64,000 nucleotides of DNA from Mycolicibacterium phlei (GCF_001583415.1 NZ_CP014475.1:930001-994000), one strand, 5' to 3'. Counted from the stretch's first letter, positions 11,074-19,270 are shown. Notes: generated by a model not told the origin, from the sequence alone. Program-made: numbers and translations.

Positions 11074-11606
11074 GCACGCCGACGGCGCGCCCCGCATATA
11101 CGGTGGCAGTCATGGAACAGCCAGGGGAGATGGTCGGCCGGGCACTGGTGGTCGTCGTGGACGACCGCACCGCGCACGGGGAGGAGGACCACAGCGGTCC
11201 GCTGGTCACCGAGCTGTTGGAGGAGGCGGGTTTCGTCGTCGACGGTGTCGTCGTGGTGTCCTCCGACGAGGTGGAGATCCGCAACGCGCTGAACACCGCC
11301 GTCATCGGCGGGGTGGATCTGGTGGTGTCGGTCGGCGGCACCGGGGTCACCCCGCGCGACGTCACACCCGAGGCCACCCGCGACATCCTGGACCGGGAGC
11401 TGCTCGGCATCTCCGAGGCGCTGCGCGCCTCCGGCCTGGCGGCCGGCAGCGTCGACGCCGGGGTGTCGCGCGGGCTGGCCGGGATCTCGGGCAGCACGCT
11501 GGTGGTGAACCTCGCCGGATCCCGCGCCGCGGTGCGCGACGGCATGGCCACGCTGGGCCCGCTCGCCGCGCAGATCATCGGACAGCTCTCGAGCCTCGAC
11601 ATCTGA
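11070..11606 (+). CDS. moaB2: MoaB2, molybdopterin-binding (MogA/MoaB-like) protein
   Basis: A 178-aa MoCF_biosynth domain protein with the signature VSVGGTGVTPRDVTPEA and GISEALRASG, as in MoaB/MogA molybdopterin adenylyltransferases. Order and size match Rv0984. The GTG at 11070 overlaps the pepD stop by four bases, so it is probably cotranscribed with pepD; an internal ATG at 11112 (MEQPG) is an alternative start. Whether it makes molybdenum cofactor or has another role is open, because no other Moco-committed gene lies alongside except the divergent MoeA homologue 6 kb away. Confidence 0.9.
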   Translation: MSTPTARPAYTVAVMEQPGEMVGRALVVVVDDRTAHGEEDHSGPLVTELLEEAGFVVDGVVVVSSDEVEIRNALNTAVIGGVDLVVSVGGTGVTPRDVTPEATRDILDRELLGISEALRASGLAAGSVDAGVSRGLAGISGSTLVVNLAGSRAAVRDGMATLGPLAAQIIGQLSSLDI

Positions 11607-11663
11607 CGTGGGGAGGTCGGTCGATGGCTCCGGGGGTGATCTTCATCACAGCAGGATGGGTTG

Positions 11664-11822
11664 ATGCCTGACCAGACACCCCGTCCGCGAAGGTCAGCTA
11701 AGGATGTCTTCGGCGAGGCGTTACCCCGGATTGCGCCGGGCGAGCGCGACGATCCGTCACCCGAGGACGAGGCCGAGCGCGATCGCTGGTTGCGGGAAAA
11801 CCGTCCGCCACACCATTTTTGA
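11664..11822 (+). CDS. Small conserved-looking ORF, 52 aa, function unknown
   Basis: An ATG at 11664, eight bases after AGGATGG, opens a 52-codon frame starting MPDQTPRPRRSAKDVFGEAL and ending DRWLRENRPPHHF. Codon use is GC3-rich like its neighbours, and a strong terminator follows 15 bp after the stop. The product is charged, without a signal peptide, membrane segment or cysteines. From memory, short actinobacterial proteins ending in the same WLRENRPPHH-type motif exist, which supports it being real, but I cannot assign a function. Confidence 0.6.
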   Translation: MPDQTPRPRRSAKDVFGEALPRIAPGERDDPSPEDEAERDRWLRENRPPHHF

Positions 11823-11836
11823 CGATTTCAAAGAGC

Positions 11837-11870
11837 ACGTCGCACCGTCCCCGGCGGTGCGACGTTTCGT
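11837..11870 (+). terminator. Rho-independent terminator after the moaB2 unit
   Basis: A perfect 11-bp stem (ACGTCGCACCG / CGGTGCGACGT, 11837-11847 with 11855-11865) with a 7-nt loop is followed by TTTCGTT. It closes the pepD-moaB2-small ORF transcript and separates it from the porin promoter region. Confidence 0.85.
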
Positions 11871-12205
11871 TGTGGAGTTACCGACCGTTCCATGCGGCGA
11901 AGTACGGTAAGTGCCGTTATCTACCTGTGATCGGGCTGTGACATCCCGCGGTCACCGTTTCTCAGCAAATCCGCATGTCCGGTAACGCATCGCGCAGGCT
12001 CGACGATGTTCGCGTTGCCGGGTAGCACCGCGACCGTTATGTTCCTCCTGCGAGGATGAGCAAAACATAAGAGCATCATGTGGGGTTTCTCATTCGCCTC
12101 ACATGGGGCTCGTGAGTCGTGTGTGGTGTCCCGGTAGGACCAGGCACGACCAGTTAAAAGACACGGTCAGTCGGAAGACCGACCGTCGACATAGCTAGGG
12201 AGAAC
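11871..12205 (+). promoter_or_regulatory. Upstream/leader region of first porin gene
   Basis: About 335 bp without a credible gene. From 12009 it holds a patchwork (TTCGCGTTGCCGG, ATGTTCCTC, AACATAAGAGC, TTCTCAT) that recurs, diverged, before the second porin at 13193. The last 20 bp with the RBS TAGGGAGAAC are identical in both copies. Msp genes of M. smegmatis are known to have long leaders, so the promoter is probably well upstream of the start. Confidence 0.5.
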
Positions 12206-12853
12206 ATGAAAGTAATCAGTCGGGTGCTGATGGCGCTGGTCCTGTCGATTGCAGGAGCGTTCGCCTCATTGTTCGTGAGCAGTGGCACCTCTCACGCGGG
12301 TCTGGACAACGAGCTCAGCCTGGTCGACGGTCAGGGTCGGACGCTGACCATCCAGCAGTGGGACACGTTCCTCAACGGTGTGTTCCCGCTTGACCGCAAC
12401 CGTCTGACGCGTGAGTGGTTCCACTCGGGCCGGGCCAAGTACATCGTGGCTGGCGAGGGTGCCGAGGACTTCGAGGGCACGCTGGAGCTGGGTTACCAGA
12501 TCGGCTTCCCGTGGTCGCTGGGTGTGGGCATCAACTTCAGCTACACCACCCCGAACATCCTGCTCGACGACGCCTCGCTGTTCCCGGAGTTCAACCCGCT
12601 GGGTTCGGTCATCACCCCGAACCTGTTCCCGGGTGTGTCGATCTCGGCGGACCTGGGCAACGGCCCGGGCATCCAGGAGGTCGCGACCTTCTCGGTGGAC
12701 GTCGAGGGTCCTGAGGGCGGCGTGGCCGTCAGCAATGCGCACGGCACGGTGACCGGCGCGGCCGGTGGCGTGCTGCTGCGTCCGTTCGCGCGCCTGATCT
12801 CGTCGGCCGGTGACTCCGTCACCACCTACGGCGAGCCCTGGAACATGAACTGA
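12186..12853 (+). repeat. 668-bp direct repeat, copy A (porin gene)
   Basis: This block, from 20 bp before the start codon to the stop of the first porin, is nearly identical to 13335-14002. Differences cluster in the signal-peptide codons and in one short patch near 12574-12590. Homology drops sharply on both sides. Confidence 0.9.
12206..12853 (+). CDS. mspA: MspA-family outer-membrane porin, copy 1
   Basis: The 215-aa precursor has a 31-residue signal peptide (cleavage after SHA) and a 184-residue mature protein, exactly the length of MspA, starting GLDNELSLVDG. It forms an octameric channel in the mycomembrane for small hydrophilic nutrients. The constriction Asp90-Asp91 pair (mature numbering) is present in LLDD, but MspA Asp93 is replaced by Ser, and Glu occurs at position 97. 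ATG at 12206 follows TAGGGAGAAC. The location beside moaB2 matches mspC of M. smegmatis from memory. It differs from copy 2 by four residues: V3A and F19A in the signal peptide, A92V and E97A in the mature protein. Confidence 0.96.
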   Translation: MKVISRVLMALVLSIAGAFASLFVSSGTSHAGLDNELSLVDGQGRTLTIQQWDTFLNGVFPLDRNRLTREWFHSGRAKYIVAGEGAEDFEGTLELGYQIGFPWSLGVGINFSYTTPNILLDDASLFPEFNPLGSVITPNLFPGVSISADLGNGPGIQEVATFSVDVEGPEGGVAVSNAHGTVTGAAGGVLLRPFARLISSAGDSVTTYGEPWNMN

Positions 12854-12874
12854 TCACCTCTTACAGGTGAGCGA

Positions 12875-12906
12875 AACGGCCCCCGGCAAACCCCGGGGGC
12901 CGTTTT
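12875..12906 (+). terminator. Terminator after porin copy 1
   Basis: A 12-bp stem AACGGCCCCCGG / CCGGGGGCCGTT (12875-12886 with 12893-12904) with a 6-nt loop, followed by TT, lies 22 bp after the porin stop. A near-identical stem follows copy 2, so each porin is a separate unit. Confidence 0.88.
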
Positions 12907-13354
12907 CATGTGCGCCTGAAGGTGGTCGTCGACTGGCGCGCCGGTTAACGTGGCGTTACGCGAAACCGTGATCTTGAGCACAGCCCACCGACGGCGGGAA
13001 TATGGCCGTTGACGTGCCATTTGGTAGCTGGCGGCCGGTACCGCGGCGCATCGGCGGCGGATAAGCAGTGCTCCGGCGGGTGCGTCGTAGCCGACCGCTT
13101 CGGCGCAAGTGTTTACGCCGCCGTGAGCGGAACTCAGCAATTACTTGTCAGCACGCTTAACGAACTCTGAGACATTCGTGGTTCGCGTTGCCGGATGTCC
13201 TACGCACAGATATGTTCCTCTCGGCAACGATGGGCAGAACGTAAAAGCGACATGTGGAAGTTCTCATGAAAATCACATGTGGCCGCGCACGCGATCGTGA
13301 CCGACACCAGTTGCGGGTCCGCCCGGGGCCCGCATCGACATAGCTAGGGAGAAC
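12907..13354 (+). promoter_or_regulatory. Intergenic region and promoter/leader of second porin
   Basis: About 450 bp with no supported gene. From 13193 on it parallels the leader of copy 1 (TTCGCGTTGCCGG, ATGTTCCTC, AACGTAAAAGC, TTCTCATG) but with many substitutions and a shorter distance to the start (162 versus 197 bp). The two porins may therefore be regulated differently. Confidence 0.5.
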
Positions 13355-14002
13355 ATGAAGGCAATCAGTCGGGTGCTGATGGCGCTGGTCCTGTCGATCG
13401 CAGGTGCCGCCGCATCGCTGTTTGTGAGCAGTGGCACCTCTCACGCGGGTCTGGACAACGAGCTCAGCCTGGTCGACGGTCAGGGTCGGACGCTGACCAT
13501 CCAGCAGTGGGACACGTTCCTCAACGGTGTGTTCCCGCTTGACCGCAACCGTCTGACGCGTGAGTGGTTCCACTCGGGCCGGGCCAAGTACATCGTGGCC
13601 GGCGAGGGTGCCGAGGACTTCGAGGGCACGCTGGAGCTGGGTTACCAGATCGGCTTCCCGTGGTCGCTGGGTGTGGGCATCAACTTCAGCTACACCACCC
13701 CGAACATCCTGCTCGACGACGTTTCGCTGTTCCCCGCCTTCAACCCGCTGGGTTCGGTCATCACCCCGAACCTGTTCCCGGGTGTGTCGATCTCGGCGGA
13801 CCTGGGCAACGGCCCGGGCATCCAGGAGGTCGCGACCTTCTCGGTGGACGTCGAGGGTCCTGAGGGCGGCGTGGCCGTCAGCAATGCGCACGGCACGGTG
13901 ACCGGCGCGGCCGGTGGCGTGCTGCTGCGTCCGTTCGCGCGCCTGATCTCGTCGGCCGGTGACTCCGTCACCACCTACGGCGAGCCCTGGAACATGAACT
14001 GA
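13335..14002 (+). repeat. 668-bp direct repeat, copy B (porin gene)
   Basis: Second copy of the porin block (see 12186-12853). The very high coding identity against strongly diverged flanks suggests recent gene conversion between older duplicates. Confidence 0.9.
13355..14002 (+). CDS. mspA: MspA-family outer-membrane porin, copy 2
   Basis: A 215-aa MspA-type precursor with a 31-residue signal peptide and a 184-residue mature chain. Relative to copy 1 the mature protein carries Val92 and Ala97 instead of Ala92 and Glu97, so it lacks one acidic residue close to the constriction; Asp90-Asp91 are kept. The signal peptide has Ala for Val3 and Phe19. The same RBS and start context as copy 1 are present, but the upstream region differs. 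A tandem MspA pair would raise porin dose or allow differential expression. Confidence 0.96.
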   Translation: MKAISRVLMALVLSIAGAAASLFVSSGTSHAGLDNELSLVDGQGRTLTIQQWDTFLNGVFPLDRNRLTREWFHSGRAKYIVAGEGAEDFEGTLELGYQIGFPWSLGVGINFSYTTPNILLDDVSLFPAFNPLGSVITPNLFPGVSISADLGNGPGIQEVATFSVDVEGPEGGVAVSNAHGTVTGAAGGVLLRPFARLISSAGDSVTTYGEPWNMN

Positions 14003-14024
14003 CGCATTCTCCCCAGGCATAGAG

Positions 14025-14055
14025 ACGGCCCCCGGATTTCCGGGGGCCGTTCTCG
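14025..14055. terminator. Terminator between porin copy 2 and mscL
   Basis: An ACGGCCCCCGG / CCGGGGGCCGT stem (14025-14035 with 14040-14050) with a 4-nt loop, followed by TCTCGTG. It lies between the convergent porin and mscL genes and may stop transcription from both sides. Confidence 0.85.
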
Positions 14056-14064
14056 TGTGCGCTG

Positions 14065-14523
14065 TCAGTCACGGTCGGCGCTGGTGTGTTTCGCGGTGTC
14101 GGGGCTCGGCCCGGTGCCCGGGCCCGCCGCGTGTGCACCCGCCGAGCCGTTGTTCTCGGCCAGGATGTTGCGGATCTCGGTCAGCAAGGACAGCTCGGTG
14201 TCCTGCGCCTGCTCCACCTCGCCCTTGCGGCGCAGCCGGTTGTACGGCGCCACGATGAGGAAGTACACCACCGCGGCCACCAGCAGGAAGTTGATGGCCG
14301 CCGACAGCAGCACGTTGAAGTCGATGGTCTGGCCGCCGCCGATGCCGACCCGCAGGACGCCGTAGTCGGCGTCGCCGCCGGCCCCGATGCGGTCGATCAG
14401 CGGCTGGATGATCGCGTCGGTGAAGCTGGTGACCAGCCCGGTGAACGCGGTGCCGATGACCACCGCGACCGACAGGTCGATGATGTTGCCGCGCGCGAGG
14501 AAGTCCTTGAAGCCTTTCAGCAT
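14065..14523 (-). CDS. mscL: Large-conductance mechanosensitive channel MscL
   Basis: The 152-aa protein starts [20 protein letters not shown], the MscL N-terminal amphipathic helix and TM1, with TM2 near residues 68-92 ([20 protein letters not shown]) and a cytoplasmic C-terminal helix plus a Gly/Pro tail. It forms a homopentameric channel that opens under membrane tension at hypo-osmotic shock. Length and motif agree with Rv0985c (151 aa), and gene order moaB2-mscL is as in M. tuberculosis except for the inserted porins. Confidence 0.95.
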   Translation of the reverse strand: MLKGFKDFLARGNIIDLSVAVVIGTAFTGLVTSFTDAIIQPLIDRIGAGGDADYGVLRVGIGGGQTIDFNVLLSAAINFLLVAAVVYFLIVAPYNRLRRKGEVEQAQDTELSLLTEIRNILAENNGSAGAHAAGPGTGPSPDTAKHTSADRD

Positions 14524-14634
14524 GCTGTCTGCGTCCTCTCTCGAAGGTGCGCGCGCGACTGCCGCGCGCCTGTCCGAACGTTAGTTCGCGGACGTGGCGA
14601 CAGAGGGCGTTTGACCGGGCCCGGCGCGCCGCAG

Positions 14635-15285
14635 TCAGTGCAGCGTGAGCGCGACGGCATTTACCAGAGCGGCTGCGGCGAGGTCTATTGCCGCCCGGAC
14701 GGGCAGCGCCACCAGGACGACGCGGTCGGCGCCGGCCGCGGTGCCCGTGGGCTTGGGGGAGACCAGCACGACCACCGCGCCGCTTGCCACCACCCGCGGA
14801 GCGGCGTCGGTGTCGGGTGCGGCGGCCAGCACGTCGACGACGTCGCCGGGGCGGATCAGGTCGAGCACCGAGTCCTGCGCCGGCGACAGCGGCACGATCC
14901 GCGCGTCGGGCCCGGCGGCCGCGTCGGCCAGCCGCGGGCTGAGCAGCCGGACGTCGGTCAGCGCCTCACCGCGGCGGACCGGACCCGCCAGCGTCGTGCC
15001 CACCACGGCGTCCACCTCGGTGGTCGCGCCGTCGGGAACCGTCGTTGCGGCCAGCGTCGCGAGCCGGACGTCGTCCGCGGTGAGCGCCGCACCGGGCGCC
15101 AGATCTCGGGCGGCGACGACGACGTCGATCCGGGCGTCATCGGGGTCGGGGCGCAGCGCCCCGACCGCGGCCAGCAGCACCAGCCCGACCGCCGCGGTCC
15201 GGCGGGCGGCGACGGTGCGCGACCAGTCGGGGCGCAGCGCGGAGGTCAGCCGGGTGATCGGTGACGGATTGAGCGACTCCCCCAT
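14635..15285 (-). CDS. SAF-domain membrane-anchored protein (CpaB/RcpC-like)
   Basis: A 216-aa protein with a short cytosolic N-terminus, one hydrophobic segment (about 29-43, TAAVGLVLLAAVGAL), then a SAF domain (VVVAARDLAPGAALTADDVR) followed by a second Ala/Val-rich domain. This arrangement resembles CpaB/RcpC of Flp-pilus systems and is equivalent in position and size to Rv0990c. No pilus genes are nearby, so a pilus role is not supported. Function unknown; most likely a periplasmic protein. Confidence 0.72.
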   Translation of the reverse strand: MGESLNPSPITRLTSALRPDWSRTVAARRTAAVGLVLLAAVGALRPDPDDARIDVVVAARDLAPGAALTADDVRLATLAATTVPDGATTEVDAVVGTTLAGPVRRGEALTDVRLLSPRLADAAAGPDARIVPLSPAQDSVLDLIRPGDVVDVLAAAPDTDAAPRVVASGAVVVLVSPKPTGTAAGADRVVLVALPVRAAIDLAAAALVNAVALTLH

Positions 15286-15352
15286 GACGCCAAGTTAGGC
15301 GCGGGGGAACGTCGGGGTCGGGCGGTTTCGGCCCGTCTGTGGATAACTCCGG

Positions 15353-15655
15353 TCAGCTGGAGGCGGCGGCGGGCGCAGCCGACGACGAACTCGAGCTCGA
15401 GTCGCTCGACGAGCTCGACGACGAGGAGCTGGACTCCGAGGAGGACGACGACGACCCGTTCGACGACTTCTTGCCGGACTCACGGTTGTCGGTGCGGTAG
15501 AACCCGCTGCCCTTGAAGACCACTCCCACGTTGCCGAAGAGCTTGCGCAGCCGGCCGCTGCACTTCTTGCAGGTGGTCAGCGACGCATCACTGAACGCCT
15601 GGACCGCGTCGAAACGGTCGCCGCACTCAGTGCACGCATAGGAATAGGTAGGCAC
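15353..15655 (-). CDS. ruc: FmdB-type zinc-ribbon protein, Ruc-like redox-regulated chaperone
   Basis: The 100-aa protein has an N-terminal zinc ribbon with two CxxC pairs (CTECG and CKKC) and a long, Ser-rich disordered C-terminal tail ending AAPAAASS. It corresponds to Rv0991c (Ruc), described as a redox-controlled chaperone with an unstructured C-terminus that cooperates with DnaK; zinc loss and disulphide formation activate it. GTG at 15655 with GGAGG seven bases upstream gives the canonical start VPTYSYAC; the open frame to 15688 is ignored. It is followed by a SAF gene and preceded by the folate gene, as in M. tuberculosis. Confidence 0.85.
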   Translation of the reverse strand: MPTYSYACTECGDRFDAVQAFSDASLTTCKKCSGRLRKLFGNVGVVFKGSGFYRTDNRESGKKSSNGSSSSSSESSSSSSSSSSDSSSSSSSAAPAAASS

Positions 15656-15727
15656 GAAAACCTCCGAGGTGGTCAAACTTCTTAGCACTCTACCGGCTCA
15701 AGTGCTAGAACCGCTACGTGGCGCATG

Positions 15728-16318
15728 TCATTCCGGCGCCCCGAGCCCCTGAAGGCCCCCGACGGGCGTGAGCGCGTGGGTCATCGGGATGTCGTGAGGG
15801 TCGGCGGGTAGGCGCTCGACGAGCTCCTCGTCGCGCACCACCGCGATCAGCCGCGCCGACCGCGACGCCAGGTGCAGCGTGCGATCGTAGAAGCCGGCGC
15901 CGCGGCCCAGCCGCACCCCCGAGCGGTCCACGGCCAGCGAGGGGACCAGCAGCGTCGCCGCGTCCGCGACCACCTCCGGGGCCAGCCACGGCGCCTTCGG
16001 CTCGCGCAGCCCGAACCTCGCCGAAACCAGCTCGCCGGGCACGTACTCGCCCCAGCTCAACGGTTGCGGGACGCCGGCGTCGTCCTCGCGGGCGACCGGC
16101 AGCAGCACGCGGGCGCCGCCGCGGCGCAGCGTCTCCAGCAGCTCCAGCGAGCCGGGTTCCGAGCCCACCGGCACATACGCGCACACGGTGTCGCCGCGGA
16201 CCACCAGGTCGGCGGCGTGGCGGCTCAGGGCCTGCGCCTCGGCGTCGCGTGGCGCCGCGGTCAGGCGGCGGCGGGCCGCCAGGATCGCGGCGCGCAGTTC
16301 GGCCTTCGACGCAGTCAC
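15728..16318 (-). CDS. 5-formyltetrahydrofolate cyclo-ligase
   Basis: A 196-aa protein with N-terminal SKAELRAAILAARR and the C-terminal signature LLVPSLAVDRSGVRLGRGAG followed by FYDR, the ATP and substrate-binding motif of 5-FCL/MTHFS. It converts 5-formyl-THF to 5,10-methenyl-THF with ATP. GTG at 16318 gives the normal N-terminus; upstream codons in frame show no homology and include no better start. It is the homologue of Rv0992c and is divergent from galU, 70 bp away. Confidence 0.92.
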   Translation of the reverse strand: MTASKAELRAAILAARRRLTAAPRDAEAQALSRHAADLVVRGDTVCAYVPVGSEPGSLELLETLRRGGARVLLPVAREDDAGVPQPLSWGEYVPGELVSARFGLREPKAPWLAPEVVADAATLLVPSLAVDRSGVRLGRGAGFYDRTLHLASRSARLIAVVRDEELVERLPADPHDIPMTHALTPVGGLQGLGAPE

Positions 16319-16388
16319 GGTTGACCATTCACGATTGACTCTGCCCCTTGGCGGGTCGACTTTGCCCGTAGACATTAGTGTGGGAACG

Positions 16389-17297
16389 ATGAGGCCAGAG
16401 GTACCCATTCCATACACCGCGGTTGTCCCGGCGGCGGGGCTGGGAACCCGCTTCCTGCCGGCAACCAAGACGGTCCCCAAGGAACTGTTGCCCGTGGTCG
16501 ACACGCCGGGCATCGAGCTGGTCGCCGCCGAGGCGGCCGAGGCCGGTGCGCAGCGGCTGGTGATCGTCACCTCCGAGGGCAAAGACGGCGTCGTCGCGCA
16601 CTTCGTCGAGGACCTGGTGCTCGAGGGCACGCTCGAGGCCAGGGGCAAGACCTCGATGCTGGAGAAGGTGCGCCGGGCGCCGGCACTGATCAAGGTGGAG
16701 TCGGTGGTGCAGGCCGAGCCGCTGGGCCTGGGCCACGCGGTCAGCTGCGTCGAGCCGGTGCTGCTGCCCGACGAGGACGCGGTCGCCGTTCTGCTGCCCG
16801 ACGACCTGGTGGTGCCCACCGGGGTGCTGGAGACCATGTCGAAGGTGCGCGCCAAGCGCGGCGGCTCGGTGCTGTGCGCGATCGAGGTGCCCAAAGAGGA
16901 GATCAGCGCCTACGGCGTGTTCGACGTCGAACCGGTCCCCGACACCAACAACCCGAACGTGTTGCGTGTCAAGGGAATGTACGAGAAGCCGGACGCCAAG
17001 GACGCGCCGTCGCCGTACGCCGCGGCCGGCCGCTACGTGCTCGACCGGGCCATCTTCGATGCGCTCAAGCGGGTGCCGCGCGGGGTCGGCGGCGAGATCC
17101 AGCTGACCGACGCCATCGCGCTGCTCATCAACGAGGGGCATCCCGTCCACGTGGTGGTGCACCGTGGTTCTCGACACGACCTCGGAAATCCCGGCGGCTA
17201 CCTCAAGGCTGCGGTTGACTTTGCGTTGCAGCGCGATGACTACGGGCCGGAGCTCCGGCGGTGGTTGGTGGAGCGACTGGGGCTGGTCGACTACTGA
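16389..17297 (+). CDS. galU: UTP-glucose-1-phosphate uridylyltransferase GalU
   Basis: The 302-aa enzyme has the nucleotidyltransferase motif GLGTRFLPATKTVPKEL (residues about 18-34), the conserved LPDDLVV and the C-terminal HDLGNPGGYLKA. It makes UDP-glucose from UTP and glucose-1-phosphate, the sugar donor that the downstream UDP-glucose dehydrogenase and glycosyltransferases would use. ATG at 16389 is chosen over an open frame reaching 16188. Corresponds to Rv0993. Confidence 0.95.
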   Translation: MRPEVPIPYTAVVPAAGLGTRFLPATKTVPKELLPVVDTPGIELVAAEAAEAGAQRLVIVTSEGKDGVVAHFVEDLVLEGTLEARGKTSMLEKVRRAPALIKVESVVQAEPLGLGHAVSCVEPVLLPDEDAVAVLLPDDLVVPTGVLETMSKVRAKRGGSVLCAIEVPKEEISAYGVFDVEPVPDTNNPNVLRVKGMYEKPDAKDAPSPYAAAGRYVLDRAIFDALKRVPRGVGGEIQLTDAIALLINEGHPVHVVVHRGSRHDLGNPGGYLKAAVDFALQRDDYGPELRRWLVERLGLVDY

Positions 17298-17350
17298 CGT
17301 CCGCGCGCGAGACAACGAAAACGGCCCTGGCTGAGTAGATAAGGGGCAGG

Positions 17351-18598
17351 GTGCGTTCGGTCGAAGAACAGCAGGCGCGAGTCGCGGCTGCCGCGGTGGC
17401 GCCGCGTCCTGTGCGGGTGGCGATCGCCGAGGCGCAGGGGCTGATGTGCGCCGAGGAGGTCGTCACCGAGCGACCGCTTCCCGGGTTCGACCAGGCCGCG
17501 ATCGACGGTTACGCGGTGCGCAGCGTCGACGTGCTCGGCGCCGGCGAGAACGGTGACGGCGAGGGTGGCGGCGAGATCAGCCTGCCGGTGATGGGCGTCA
17601 TCGAGGCGGGCGCGCGCACCCCCAGCCGGCTGCAGCCGCGCCAGGCCGCGCGGGTGCAGACCGGTGCGCCGATGCCGACGCTGGCCGACGCGGTGCTGCC
17701 GCTGCGCTGGACCGACGGCGGCGAGTCGCGGGTTCGGGTGCTGCGCGGGGTGCGGTCGGGCGCTTACGTGCGACGCACCGGGGACGACGTGCAGCCCGGT
17801 GACGTCGCGGTGCGCGCCGGGACCATCATCGGACCCGCGCAGGTCGGACTGCTGGCGGCGGTCGGCCGGGAACGTGTGCTGGTGCATCCGCGGCCGCGGC
17901 TGTCGGTGCTGAGCGTGGGCGGCGAGCTCGTCGACATCAACCGCACCCCGGGCAACGGGCAGGTCTACGACGTCAACTCCTACGCGCTGGCGGCCGCGGG
18001 CCGCGACGCCGGCGCGGAGGTCAACCGGGTCGGCATCGTCGACACCGACCCCAAGGTGTTGCGCGAGGTCGTCGAGGGTCAGCTGAACCGCTCCGAGGTG
18101 GTGGTGATCTCCGGCGCCGTCGGCGGTGCGGCCGCCGAGCGGGTCCGGTCGGTGCTCGCCGAACTCGGCGAGATCGAGGTGACCCGCATCGCGATGCACC
18201 CGGGCTCGGTGCAGGGGTTCGGGCAGCTCGGCCGTGACGGGGTGCCGGTGTTCCTGTTGCCCGCCAACCCGGTCAGCGCGCTGGTGGTCTTCGAGGTGAT
18301 GGTGCGGCCGCTGATCAGGCTGTCGCTGGGTAAGCGGCAGGCGTACCGCCGCATCGTGCAGGCGCGCACGCTGTCGCCGATCGAATCGGTGGCGGGACGA
18401 AAGGGGTTTCTGCGCGGGCAACTCATGCGCGATCAGGACACCGGCGAGTACCTCGTGCAGACGCTCGGCGGCGGTGCGTCCTCGCACCTGCTGGCCACGC
18501 TGGCCGAGGCGAACTGCCTGGTGGTGGTGCCGACCGAGGCTGAGCAGATCCGCACCGGCGAGATCGTCGACGTGGCGTTTCTGGCCCAGCGCGGCTGA
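17351..18598 (+). CDS. moeA1: MoeA-family protein (MoeA1 / Glp-like)
   Basis: The 415-aa protein has all MoeA domains, starting with PLPGFDQAAIDGYAVR and including SVGGELVDIN and LPANPVSALVVF. Several catalytic motifs differ from E. coli MoeA: the region equal to SGGVSVGEADY reads SGAVGGAAAERV, and KPGKPFAFG reads HPGSVQGFG. It corresponds to Rv0994. In corynebacteria the MoeA paralogue encoded beside a GlpR-type membrane protein (Glp) acts in cell division, not in molybdenum cofactor synthesis. The altered motifs and the GlpR-like gene two positions downstream favour that role here. GTG at 17351 starts the frame, 54 bp after galU. Confidence 0.85.
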   Translation: MRSVEEQQARVAAAAVAPRPVRVAIAEAQGLMCAEEVVTERPLPGFDQAAIDGYAVRSVDVLGAGENGDGEGGGEISLPVMGVIEAGARTPSRLQPRQAARVQTGAPMPTLADAVLPLRWTDGGESRVRVLRGVRSGAYVRRTGDDVQPGDVAVRAGTIIGPAQVGLLAAVGRERVLVHPRPRLSVLSVGGELVDINRTPGNGQVYDVNSYALAAAGRDAGAEVNRVGIVDTDPKVLREVVEGQLNRSEVVVISGAVGGAAAERVRSVLAELGEIEVTRIAMHPGSVQGFGQLGRDGVPVFLLPANPVSALVVFEVMVRPLIRLSLGKRQAYRRIVQARTLSPIESVAGRKGFLRGQLMRDQDTGEYLVQTLGGGASSHLLATLAEANCLVVVPTEAEQIRTGEIVDVAFLAQRG

Positions 18599-18616
18599 TC
18601 CGGCCGGCGGGACGAC

Positions 18617-19270
18617 GTGGGAATCTGGCGGTCCAGCCCCGCACATCCGGGCTGGCCGGAGCCGGTGGGTCCGCTGCGGGTGGCCAGGGGAGTGGTGCGG
18701 TTGCGCCCGGTGCGGTTCCGCGACGGCGCACAGTGGAGCCGGATCCGCATCGCGCAGCGCGAGCACCTGGAGCCGTGGGAACCGTCCACCGGAATGGATT
18801 GGGAGACAAGGCATTCCATCGCCACCTGGCCGTCGGTCTGCTCGGGTCTGCGGGCCGAGGCGCGCAGCGGCCGGATGCTGCCCTACGTGATCGAGTTGGA
18901 CGGGGAGTTCTGCGGCCAGCTGACCATCGGAAACGTCACCCACGGCGCGCTGCGCTCGGCGTGGATCGGCTACTGGGTGGCCAAGGATGTCAACGGCGGC
19001 GGGGTCGCCACCGCCGCGCTGGCGCTCGGGGTGGACCACTGCTTCGGTGCGGTGCGACTGCACCGGGTGGAGGCCACCGTGCGTCCGGAGAACGCGGCCA
19101 GTCGGGCGGTGCTGGCCAAGGTCGGATTCCGGGAGGAAGGCCTGCTCAAGCGCTACCTCGAGGTCGACGGCGCCTGGCGGGACCATCTGCTGGTCGCGAT
19201 CACGGTGGAGGAGATCGAGGGCTCGGCGGCCGCGACCCTGGTGCGTCACGGCCGGGCCAGCTGGGCCTGA
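18617..19270 (+). CDS. rimJ: GNAT acetyltransferase RimJ/RimL family
   Basis: A 217-aa GNAT-fold protein with the acetyl-CoA pyrophosphate-binding region KDVNGGGVATAAL and the RimJ-like motif ATVRPENAASRAVLAKVGF. Members acetylate the N-terminal alpha-amino groups of ribosomal or other proteins. The GTG at 18617 is 18 bp after moeA1, so the two are likely cotranscribed; the order moeA1-rimJ-GlpR-like is that of Rv0994-Rv0996. Confidence 0.85.
   Translation: MGIWRSSPAHPGWPEPVGPLRVARGVVRLRPVRFRDGAQWSRIRIAQREHLEPWEPSTGMDWETRHSIATWPSVCSGLRAEARSGRMLPYVIELDGEFCGQLTIGNVTHGALRSAWIGYWVAKDVNGGGVATAALALGVDHCFGAVRLHRVEATVRPENAASRAVLAKVGFREEGLLKRYLEVDGAWRDHLLVAITVEEIEGSAAATLVRHGRASWA

Noticed and set aside
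17298..17350. Molybdenum-cofactor riboswitch before moeA1
   Set aside because: The gap is only 53 bp with no stable stem, too short for a Moco RNA motif.
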